Part shown: positions 10,888-20,679 of the stretch, piece after piece
How positions within the stretch are numbered: the first letter of the stretch is position 1
Layout of the letters: each line of letters starts with the position of its first letter
Source: Lepidodermella squamata
Lineage: Eukaryota; Gastrotricha
Length of the DNA stretch: 64,000 bases
Direction of reading: 5' to 3'
NCBI GenBank assembly: GCA_047495785.1
Contig: JBLDXI010000085.1
Location: 1 to 64,000, forward strand
The notes under the pieces: generated by a model
The model's database searches: none
Told to the model about the DNA's origin: nothing
The model's input: the letters and a program-made list of their open reading frames with translations, nothing else
Position numbers and translations under genes: made by a program

Positions 10888-11395
10888 CAGAGGGGTTTTT
10901 TTTATTCGCAACAAAAAATACCGCTACAGCTACAGTTTTTGCATTCAAAAATTCGCTACAGAAATACTGTATTTCTCCGGTATTTTCTACGGATTCGAAT
11001 AATAAATACAGAAAATACAGCCCTATTTTTCCTACAAAAAATACGGCCAGAAAAAGTGTGCAAAGTGTAGAAATGAGGGTTCTTGTGCGCATAAAAAGAG
11101 CCGGGGTAAAAATTAAAAGAAAAAAAATGGCTTGACCCCACAAGGGGTCGAACCCTCCACATCGATTTCGCCTAGTAAACAAAGTCACATTCGCGAGTGG
11201 TTTACTATTTCTGCATTTTGCACAGATTCAAAAATCATCTGCTGGAAAAATACACTTTATACTCGTATTAAAAACAGCGAATTTACGAACTCATAGAAAA
11301 TCATTGCATTTTTTGTAGAAAGTGCTATTTTCGAACGACAATACACAAAATACAGTATATACTGTTCGAAGTGTTGCGAAAAAAAAACCCCTCAG
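10888..11395. mobile_element. Putative inverted-repeat element (508 bp)
   Basis: The left end CAGAGGGGTTTTTTTTATTC and the right end (…CGAAAAAAAAACCCCTCAG) are imperfect inverse copies continuing into CGCAACA. The interior is dominated by AAATACAG/CTGTATTT phrases. No target-site duplication could be read, so boundaries are approximate. The CAG...CTG termini recall hAT-type MITEs, but the class is not assigned. Confidence 0.45.
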
Positions 11396-11454
11396 TCAAT
11401 AGAAACAGACGAAATATAATATTGAAGTAATTGTTATAAAATTGTTATAACATC

Positions 11455-12262
11455 AACGGCGTGATTGGGGTTTCCCAGGACCTAGAAACGAGAATGATGA
11501 GTTGGAAATGAGGGTATTCAAGGTGAAAATTACCCAGCCAAGCGGAAAGCTCCGCTAATTGTAGCAGTTACATCCACTGGCACCTGATCGCCAGGCCTGT
11601 CGCAGTACAGAAACACTGCGCCATCTTCGTTCACCGGCATGACCAGCAAATGCCAATCATAATCGCCCCGGCACATCATCGAAATCTCATCCATCTCGGA
11701 TATCCTGGAAGTATAATCTGCCGTTGGGCTCGCAAGCACCCGAAGACCAAGCGACCTTCCAACCGGAGCGTAATGAAAGAGTGGACTGCCAGCTTGCTTT
11801 GAACGCGTAGCAAGAAAAGCGACGGTGAAACTGCCGCTGGTGTGTTTGACCTTGTCATGCGACACGGCAATAGGCTGTGTGGAATTGAAGTAAAAAGCCG
11901 ATTTGACAACACCAAAAGGTACAGTAATTCTGGAAAGACCAGTTGCTGAGGTTGTAGCATCAGCTCTTGGATTGACGATGTCATTCAAATCGGAGACAAG
12001 AGGCCACGTGGCGATGCTCGGACGTAGCAAGCTGCTCGAAGCGGTTGGCGACCAAATTTGTCCAGCGTTTCCGACATCTTTTCCGACATCTTTTCCGAAG
12101 AATCCAGTGTTGTTGGATGGTCAGGGCGTGCTTGGAAATAGACAAACACGACATTAAACCAATGAAAGGCGATGAGCTTAGGAAATTGTGACCTAGCGCC
12201 ATTTCCGGGCTAGTAGCTGGAGGCGTTGCATTTTTCAAGCATAGCAACGATCGATTGATCAA
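11455..12262 (-). pseudogene. LamG family copy 0, truncated and frameshifted
   Basis: The fragment matches the LamG1-end/LamG2 part of copies 1-3. From 12,262 it reads LKNATPPATSPEMALGHNF and LMSCLSISKHALTIQQHWIL. The expected continuation GQIWSPTAS is then in another frame, because a 12-bp phrase (GACATCTTTTCC) is duplicated with an indel near 12,070-12,105. LamG2 (PSIATWPLVSDLNDIVNP to TISGAFRLAG) is intact at 12,030-11,530. A short last-exon start (SWETPITPLM) stops at about 11,455, where similarity ends. Upstream exons are missing: similarity stops near 12,262, next to a dispersed repeat. A non-functional remnant is most likely. Confidence 0.75.
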
Positions 12263-13231
12263 TCAGCGTGCGCATTGGATTGGACTTTTAAGTGGTCACA
12301 CAATGTGGGGTTTCGCGCATTTTCTGTGTTTCCCAGAAAATTGCAAGAATTTTGTTGACCTGAAGAGGACTATGGACTCGGACTCCCAGACTCGGACTCG
12401 GACTCCCAGATTTCCGTTTCCCAGTTCCTCTACTCAGTTTTTCTTGAGGATAGTGAGTTTTAAAAATTCAGACCTCTAGCAGGCTCACATTCACCTAAAC
12501 GACAGGAGGCCTCAAGTGTCGCCGAAAAGGCTTTTCGATTTAGGTTGACGTAGTTGAAGCATCAGGAAGCTTGATTCCATAAAAATGTTCGTATATAGCT
12601 AGACAAAAAATAGCGGAAAAGAATATAACTTAACAATTCGTTGCGCGACGAATTATCATTATCAATTGATCAATTAATGAATTCTTTATTTTTCAAAAGC
12701 GCATATTACGAAATTAGCAATATTCAGCATATATCTGATTTTCGAATTCTAAGATTATTAGCCTGATGATGGGTACGTGGTACCCGAAACGTCGCTGAAG
12801 CGCCAAACATTTTGAATATAATGAATAGAGGTGGCAAAACTGTTGTCATATAATTATATCTCCACTTATTTCTTGAAAATTCTTTTGCCAAACTTGAATA
12901 CCGTATTTGTTCCTATTGCAGCCCGGGCTACTAAAATTACAAACTCGAAATTTCAGGAAATAATTCTTGGCCAATCGTTTTTATTTGATGATTTCGAACC
13001 GACTTGAACCCTCAACCCTGGGCAACTATTGGAACAAATACGGAAATGAAATATGGAAGTAAGGATACACATCTTAGATGTGGCTATCCAACCAGTCAAA
13101 TCAACGTCGCGCAGTAGTACCTAGTCATGGCAAGTCCTTCAATACCCAAGTATACCTAGTTATCTGAATCGTTGATCCCCATATATGGGGGGAGCCTCGG
13201 ATTTAGTCCTCTCTCGCATCCCCGCTTTTAG

Positions 13232-14457
13232 CAAGCAAGCAATGTTTTTATTCGATCAAAACAAATTAACTAGCACCGGCCACGGGTGGGCTTTGGGCGC
13301 GTCCTGGAATATTTTCGAATCAACACAATAAATACAGACAAAATACATATTATCTATACCATATCTATACATACACGTGCATAACATATAGTTATAATAT
13401 AAGTTATAGAGATAAACATTTATTAAAAATGTGGACTGCCTAATTTAACAATCAGGTTGCCTTATGACACAGTGCTTATAAAATATTATTTTTGTTTTTT
13501 ATGATTGAAATATATATGGATAGAGTCCTTTAAGATCGATTTTGTTATATCGGTCAGCAGCTGCTTGGGTAAATAATATAAAGTTATAATACATATAGTT
13601 CTGATCATGACGTGGGAATTATTTAAATAAATTGGCGAAGACAGAAAAGAGAGGACAGGAGAATTACGCATTAATTGTTATTACTATTAGGGTAAACGTG
13701 TAATTTAAGAGCGAGTCGGTAGTTAGAAGCTATAGTTAAGATGTGTGACAGTGCGATATTGTTGACGGATTTGCAAGTTACTATGGATTCGATTATTGAA
13801 TTGACAAAATTATTAACATTATGATTGATACTATCGATCGAGGCTAGTTGTGTTAGAGGAGTGTGGTTCGGGATAAATTTACATTCAATATAGAGGTGGC
13901 ATATTAGATCTATAGTATCTTGGAAATTTCTAATAGGCGTAGCAAGCGAATCACCATGTTTAAGGCAGAAAATGCATTTTAATCCTAAGTTATTGATATA
14001 GCAAAAGGGTTTATGAAGAGAGTTTGTCCTAATCATACTGAGTATCCTAATATTTTTCACCGACCAAAAAGCATTTTGAGCATTAGAATATAGCAGCAAT
14101 TTGTCGAAATTTTCGTCTGTAAAAACAGGATTTTGGTATATAGTTTTCAAATCATTAGCTATAGATTTTTTGTTGTTTGTTATCCACACTTCGTACCACT
14201 TTCCAAGATGAGCCAAACCCTCAAATTGAGAAGTGGCGGTGAAGATGTTGGTGCCCCCAAGTTTTTCGACATCACTTAAATGTAAATGTTTGAAAATATG
14301 GCGATATAGATTTTTATTTGCGTCAATAACGTCAAAGGCAGTTTTGATAAGCACATGCTCGTTCTCAAACTTGAGTCGTAGAAAGTACCTGACGGCTGAT
14401 TTTGTGAGGACAAGTTCAGGTGGGTCGAGGTAGAATTCGCGATTTACTAGTTCATCG
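13232..14457 (-). mobile_element. 5'-truncated non-LTR retrotransposon insertion (probable)
   Basis: The ankyrin duplication is broken here by about 1.2 kb that block 1 lacks. The insert is flanked by the 10-bp direct repeat CCGCTTTTAG at 13,222-13,231 and 14,458-14,467, which is single (as GCTGTTCTTAG) in block 1. The open frame on the minus strand runs straight from the right junction, as expected for a 5'-truncated copy. About 440 bp of AT-rich sequence follow its stop as a 3' UTR. Confidence 0.6.
13671..14457 (-). CDS. C-terminal fragment of a putative non-LTR reverse transcriptase ORF
   Basis: The frame is open from the insertion junction to the stop at 13,671. The first in-frame ATG/GTG-type start is at 14,354, but the biological start is probably missing. 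It reads FYLDPPELVLTKSAVRYFLR, then FKHLHLSDVEKLGGTN. The part CIFCLKHGDSLATP...ICHLYIEC gives C-x2-C, then H, then C spaced like the Cys/His motif near the end of many LINE proteins. No polymerase motif is present because the 5' part is missing. I do not recognise a specific clade; the assignment rests on the Cys/His pattern and the insertion structure. Confidence 0.4.
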
Positions 14458-14501
14458 CCGCTTTTAGGTTTCGAAGAATTTCGTGTCGTTCTTCCCGATT
14501 C

Positions 14502-14900
14502 CTACTAGATTTACTCAGAGGCTTTCTAGCCAAATCGAGAGCGGTCTCTCGATGCTCGTTCTTCAAGTTTGCATTGGCATTGAATTGGTTCACAAGAAGA
14601 TCAACAACAGCAAGCTCTGTCGATTCGGCAGCCACTACTAGATTTACTCAGAGGCTTTCTAGCCAAATCGAGAGCGGTCTCTCGATGCTCGTTCTTCAAG
14701 TTTGCATTGGCATTGAATTGGTTCACAAGAAGATCAACAACAGCAAGCTCTGTCGATTCGGCAGCCACTACTAGATTTACTCAGAGGCTTTCTAGCCAAA
14801 TCGAGAGCGGTCTCTCGATGCTCGTTCTTCAAGTTTGCATTGGCATTGAATTGGTTCACAAGAAGATCAACAACAGCAAGCTCTGTCGATTCGGCAGCCA
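14502..14900. repeat. 133-bp tandem repeat, three copies
   Basis: CTACTAGATTTACTCAGAGG recurs at 14,502, 14,635 and 14,768, exactly 133 bp apart, with near-identical units ending CGATTCGGCAGCCAC. It lies within the last ankyrin repeat of the duplicated gene. Near-identity of the units indicates recent expansion. Confidence 0.9.
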
Positions 14901-15426
14901 CCATCAGTGGTGTTTCACCTCTCCTATTAGCCGCAATGACGTCGGCATTGAATGAATCCGCCAGCAGTTCCACGACTCCATCTTTGCCACTCTCAGCAGC
15001 TTTGTGCAATACTTCTCCCTCATTGTCAACCGCATAGACGTCGGCACGGAACCTGCCAATCAGCAGCTTTACCATGTGAGCTTTGCCACTTTCGGCCGCC
15101 CAGTGCAATGGCGTCCTGCCGTTTCCATCCCTAGCGTTGACATCTCCGTTGAATTTTGAGCCCAACAGAATTTTGATTACTTTAATACGGCCTTTGTCAG
15201 CCGCCAAGTGTACTGGCATCCAGCCATTGTTTCCCATCATGTTGACATCGGCGTTGAACTTGCCGACCAGCAGTCTCGCGACGTTAGCTTTGCCTCTATC
15301 AGCGGCTTTGTGCAATGGCGTCTCGCCTTCACTATCTCTCGCATTGACGTTGGCTCCAAACGTTCCAGCCAGCAGGTCAACAATTTCAGCATGGCCTTTT
15401 GATGCTGCAACGTGAAGTGCTGTTCC

Positions 15427-15674
15427 CAGTGTGCGACTTTCAGGGGGGGATGGGGGGGATCATCCCCCCCAGCTCGGCCGGGCCAGACAACAAAATGAGA
15501 ATTTATCCCACTGTTTTGTTAAATTTGAAAGGTTCTAGGGCGTGTTTTAGTGGAAAATCTCCAAAATGTACTCGCTTCGCTCGGTTAGTCGCCCAAATGA
15601 CTCGTCATTTCGGCAAATGCAGCACAAAATTTTTTTCCATCCCTGGGAGCTCGGGGATCGAAGATCGCACCCTG
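15427..15674. mobile_element. hAT-type MITE, copy b (248 bp, TSD GCTGTTCC)
   Basis: Same termini (CAGTGTGCGA / TCGCACCCTG) and same 248-bp length as copy a. Flanked by perfect 8-bp repeats GCTGTTCC at 15,419-15,426 and 15,675-15,682. The target is the ankyrin coding sequence; the undamaged paralogue has a single GCTGTTCTTT at that point. Confidence 0.9.
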
Positions 15675-15989
15675 GCTGTTCCATCGTCGTCGTTTCCCCA
15701 GTATAGGCCGTTGACATCCAGCCCCCACCCATCTTTGTTGTGCCATTCTCACTACGTCATTTTCAGTTGTCACAAAATCCTGTTTCAATTGTCATATCGG
15801 AAAATTGAAATATAAATAGTGATCTTTCTACGAAAAAAGCAACCTTGATAGCATCTCTTTGGTTTCTCGGGAGATCGAGCGCCTAAAATAAGTTCAATGA
15901 ATTGATCAAACAGGATCTAACAGCCTTTGAAAAGCTCTACCGGCATATCGAAAATCTGCTGATTTGGTAATATGGGCCGCGGTAATTCA

Positions 15990-16017
15990 TCTCTCTCTCT
16001 CCCTCTCTCTCTCTCTC
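15990..16017. repeat. CT-rich microsatellite
   Basis: Runs of CTCTCTCT with one CCC interruption, at the right edge of duplication block 2. Confidence 0.9.
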
Positions 16018-16019
16018 GT

Positions 16020-19000
16020 TTTGTATAGAATTCGTAATTTTCAATCGAGTTTACAACCATGCGCCATTCATCTTTTTCGAAAGAAACCGATTCCGCTAGT
16101 TGGATATAGCTAGACCCCTGATTATAGCGAAAAATGTGATTCTCATCTTCAATTTATTTTCAGAGATGACAGTTTGAAGATAGTCGCTGGACTGAAGCCG
16201 CGAGTGAAGAGTGACGACGACAAGGCTAAATGACTCGATGCGGCTACGACTTAGTTCCTGGAATTGCTGAAATTGAATCGAAATTTCAAGCAGAGAGACA
16301 TTATTTTGAATATTTATGTGATGTTGTATCAATTGCTTCATCGTGATAATAAGAATTGATTATTGCTTAATGTTTTTAAATAAATAAATGAAAACATTGT
16401 TGGAATATTTGCTTCCTATGAGGGTAACTGAACCAAGTGGAGGAACAGCTGGGGCAAGCCGTGATTCATGCGGGCAGTTCAAGCCGGTATTATGAACTAG
16501 ATCTACGCACGATCTAATCGCGAAAATTTAGACCTACCGCCGGTCTATCCATCAGGACCTATGCGCCGTCTAGGTAGTCGCTAGCTAGATCTACCCCAGT
16601 GTCATTTTTCGCATCCCACACGATCTATCCAGATAGACCCAATAATAGCGAATAGGGTCTAGCTAGGATCTATTTTTTTACGACTGGGTATTCCTTCACA
16701 CCTTCAAGGAAGTTGAGCTATTTTCTAGAGAAAATAGGCTGAAGAGGGGGTTTTGAGTTTTCATTTTGGTAGTTGTTTGAGCAACCAAAACAACCAAAAT
16801 GACGTCAATTTTTGTATTAACCCCGTCTCCAGATTCTTGCCGAAAATTAATAGAAAATTTTGAATCCGCATTCTCCACACCATTTAATACATGATTAAAT
16901 TTGTCAGCTTCTGTCATTAATGACCTCCTTCCCTGCTTCAGCTAATTTTTAGGCCATAAAACACAAATAATAATTTGCGCGCGAGAATATTTTTATTGAG
17001 GGTAATTAAAGTGCGCGCCGCCGCCGTAAACCAGGTCATTACCCAGAGAAGTAATACAAGCATTTATTACGGCATCGACCTTGTCTTCAGTCTCGCTTGG
17101 GATTTTTTTATTTTATTGTAAGTTGGGGGAGGGGCGATATGAAGTTCCCCTCCAAGACGGCCAGGACGGCCCTCCAAGGGGTGTTTGATGTCCTTGACTC
17201 TAAGCGGAGCTGGAAGGCCCAGCGTCTAGCTGCCAAAGCAACAAATCAATCCAAACTTTCTTGTGTCCCATATTGCTGGATGGTTCCAATGAAAATTAAT
17301 TGAAAATTGAGAATTAATTGAAGTCCCTTCAAATAATAATTATTTCTCCGAAAGTTATCGGTGAAACCTTTGCATTAAAATTCATATCAGTCGATTCATC
17401 GACAGGTGAAAAAATTGTCATCGACAAGATTGTGCAGTCATATGGGTGCGCCCTGTGAAAATGGAGCCATTACCAATTAATAGAGCGCCTCGACTTACCT
17501 TTTTGTCATGAATAACGTCACTACAGTCGCAGTATAATACTATATTATTAAAATTGATGAATGAATTTTTTTTTAAATTGCTTGGTCTGTTATTTATTTC
17601 AGTTTTCATCGCGTTGCATATTAGCAGAAAAGGTAGGAGCTACGAACTCGCGATTTTCGCCTGTAGCTAGCCCGTGAAATTCTGCACTGAAAACGATACC
17701 AGGAAGCTTCCAGACTGCCTCGAGAAAAATCACGCAAAATGCGAGATTTCGAAATTTCAAGTTTTAAGGCAGATTTTTCCCGATATTAATTGCACAAGCA
17801 AACACGCTGGAAAAAGCTCATTCGATTCCTGGCTCATTCGATTTTCTGCACATAGCGAGGGGAGAATAAGTTGCGCTCAAAATACGGGAGGCGGTAATCA
17901 ATTCACGGTAAAATCGAAATCAACCGCGCCTCCATCAGGCAATAAACTATGAGAGCTATGGCCATGGGCGATTCATCGCATTTTTCTGCAGAGGAGGGAT
18001 ACGATTAACTTTGCGCATAAATATGGATTGGTCAGTGTATGGCCAAGGCCTATTCTTCTGTTTTTCTACCGTCTCAAGTTGGTCATTGCACGGCCAATGA
18101 GTCATTATTCGTCATAGCAGTGTGCGACTTTCAGGGGGGGATGGGGGGGATCATCCCCCCAGCTCGGCCGGGCCAGACGACAAAATGAGAATTTATCCCC
18201 CTATTTCGTCAATTTTGAGAGGTTCTGGAGCGTGTTTTGGTGAAAAATCTGCAAAGTTTTCTCGCTTCGCTCGATTATCCGCCAAAATAACTAGTAATTT
18301 TGGCAAATACAGCAAAAAATTTTTTTCCATCCCTGGCCAAGACATCATCTTCGCACGAAAACTTGGTCATTCCATGTTTCCGATATTTTTAATTGCGCTC
18401 TGTAATTACAAAAATAATTAGCTTCAAAATCATACATGGTTAATCGTGAATTTTTGGTGATTGTCGGGCATTTCAGCTCAATTTTTCAAAATTTCAAAAT
18501 TATACATAGTTTATTCTAACGCTTAATTAATTAATTTAATTCGTGACGATTCGCAATTAATAAATATTAGGAATGAATAGATAGCAAATTAGTAAAGAAA
18601 CTGAATGCTCGATGGCTCATATGGATAATCAAAATTAATTGAAAATTATTTTAAATTGAGAAAAAATTGGGCCGATAAATAATCTCTCGCAGCGGGAAGA
18701 AAAATCTTTCACAAACTTTCCTTCAAATTATACAGATTTCCCTGAAAATTGCAGGTGCAAAGTTATTCTTCATGACCCCGAGAAGGGTGTGCCATCAAAT
18801 GGACGCGCGCTGAGAGAATGGGGCCTTTGCTATATAAAAGGGCGCCTTGATTTGCTTATTTGTAATGAAAAAGTGTAGCATCTTCTGGGCTGCAATATTA
18901 TCCGGAATTGAATAATGAAATTTTCAAAAATTGCTTGGTTTGTTTTTAAATCTCAGGTTTTACCGGGTGGCTTTTTGGCAGAAGACGGTAGGAGCTAGGA

Positions 19001-20630
19001 ACTTGCGGATGTCACCGTTAGAAAGCCCGTAAAATTCTGCGCTAGGAACGGTGATTTTATCATGCTAAAACGCACCCAGCTTGCACCAAGATTAATCACA
19101 GGAACTGGGAAATTTCGAAATTTTCAAGTTTTAAGGTGGACTCCGCCTGATTTTTTTGGGCGTATGTGAACGCAATAACTCCACAGCCGTGATTGCTAGC
19201 AAATCATGCTTAGTCTCATTCTCCTGGTAAATTTCTGCATATTGTATCGCAGAATGGTTTGCGCACTGAAAAAGGGAGGTGGTTAAAAATTGAGGTTAAA
19301 ATGACAAAAGTGAGAGTGCGCACATTAAAAATATGCAGATACCAAGTTTTGCCGCGCGATTGATAGTACCATAAATACGAGGGCTAAAACGACCAACCTG
19401 GTCTCAAAATGGGCAGCAGACTATGTTCTAAGCGTTGGCATCATAAAAATATCGGCGCGAGTCGGCTATACCATTGAAATGAAGTGCAAATTAGTTGACA
19501 ATTTTTATAATTTTTGACATTGTATAATTTGACAGCGTTTTGCCGCGCCTCTTATATTTCAACAACCATGAGAGCTATGATGACGTGCTTAGTCACTAAA
19601 AATTCAGCGGAACATTTGCTACATTTTACGTGTATTCACATTGGAGCGCTATCGGGGTAAGGTGTCAACAAATTTGACAGAAGACGGAAAAATGGAAATT
19701 TTTATTTTCACTAAAAATCAATCGCGCGCTAAACGCTATAGTCAAAGGAAAATTAACGAATCTCGCGGTGGTTTTAGTACCAAAAAATTGGCCGTCCTTC
19801 AGAGTGGCTAGAAATCAACTTTGAACACGACAAATTCCGCACCTGAAAGGGTGTTACCCGCGTGTCGAAAAATGCATACCTGGTTTCAGAGGGTTTAATT
19901 TTGTGAAATTTCGATGTTTGAAAATTCGTAGAAAATCAACCGTTCATCCCATAAATACCGGGTTTGGACTGTTTTATAGAAAATATTGAGACGAACGTTT
20001 TGATGTGCCCCTCCCCCCGGGGAGGGGCCCCAATACGGCTGAAAAATTAATTTCAAAGTAAAAGTTTGTGCTCACGCGTAATAAAGCCGTGACCCAGGTC
20101 ATGAGGATGCCAGCTGAAGTGGGTCAGGGCTTATGAATATTCATAAAATCTCATTTGCATATATGAATAAAAAATCGCCAATAATCAGCCGTTCGATAGA
20201 TTTGTCCAGAATAACCCCCATCTTTGTTCGGGGTTATTTGAGAAGCGCTATCCGCCGGTATTTTTCCCGTATTTTTACGATGAGCGGAAGGGGGGGGGGG
20301 GCGCCCTCTAAAAGTGGCAGGTTGCGGTGCGTTTTTCCTCACTTTAGGCCGGCGAGCGGCCGGAGGCGCGAGCCAAAGGCCTAAGCCGCGGCTGCCGCCG
20401 CAGGACCGTTACACGGTTCGCGCAATCATCCATCGAATTCTTACTTATTTATTGTGTCTGTATCAGATATTAAACAAATCGAGTATGGCCGCTTCATGGT
20501 CGATCTTCATACTCTTTAACTATTAAAGAAAAAATCACAATCAAGTCTAATCATCAAGCATAAGTGTATACATACTTTTCAGAACATACTTTTCACATAA
20601 GTTTCACAATCTATTCGACCTAATTTAATT
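16020..20630. other. Gene-poor repeat region
   Basis: No convincing gene. About 17,340-17,960 and 18,730-19,280 are diverged copies of one another (shared GCGCCTYGA, AATTGCTTGGT, GGTAGGAGCTA and ARCCCGTRAAATTCTGC). The second has GCTATATAAAAG at 18,829, a TATA-like box with no coding sequence after it. About 16,490-16,680 is rich in CTAGATCT/GATCTA phrases. About 20,287-20,400 is an island of G-runs and CGs (GGGCGCCCTC, GGCCGGCGAGCGGCCGGAGG) unlike its surroundings. A MITE lies at 18,118. Confidence 0.4.
18118..18336. mobile_element. hAT-type MITE, copy c, right end lost
   Basis: It starts CAGTGTGCGACTTTCAGGGG like copies a and b and follows them to TTTTTCCATCCCTGG. The last part with GATCGCACCCTG is missing, so no right TIR or target-site duplication can be read. 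Confidence 0.75.
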
Positions 20631-20679
20631 TTAACCGCAAATTAATCATGTTTCTAAGACGTCGGTTTGAAAAGCAGCG

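Larger units (their letters stand above)
14447..15800 (-). pseudogene. Duplicate ankyrin-repeat gene, disrupted
   Basis: Paralogue of the 7,636-8,565 gene on the same strand. The N-terminal piece (MKQDFVTTENDVVRMAQ, near 15,788) is separated from the ankyrin repeats by a hAT-type MITE inserted at 15,427. The body (15,418-14,900) keeps repeats such as NGRTPLHWAAESGKAHMVKL. A codon-level deletion changes ETPLHKAAES to EVLHKAAES. The C-terminal repeat is then triplicated with a 133-bp unit, not a multiple of three, so the frame changes at each copy. The final copy ends RNLKAAMN at 14,447. Insertion plus frame damage argue that it makes no full protein. Confidence 0.75.
12300..15985. repeat. Segmental duplication, block 2 (partner 6,595-8,760)
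   Basis: It holds the same landmarks in the same order as block 1. It is longer because of a retroelement insertion (about 13,232-14,457), a 133-bp triplication and a 248-bp MITE. It ends at a CT-rich microsatellite. Includes the dispersed repeat at 12,330-12,585 and the TCAAATCAACGTCGCGC stretch near 13,098. Confidence 0.7.

Noticed and set aside
11125-11200. tRNA-like B box (GGTTCGACCCC) on the minus strand
   Set aside because: No A box or cloverleaf could be built around it; the adjacent GACCCC/GGGGTC hairpin explains part of the match.
14502-14900. CRISPR-like regular repeats
   Set aside because: The 133-bp units are directly adjacent without spacers and are part of an ankyrin coding repeat in animal DNA.
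17097-17303. Plus-strand ORF of 68 codons
   Set aside because: No domain, no splice context and it lies in a repeat-rich region.
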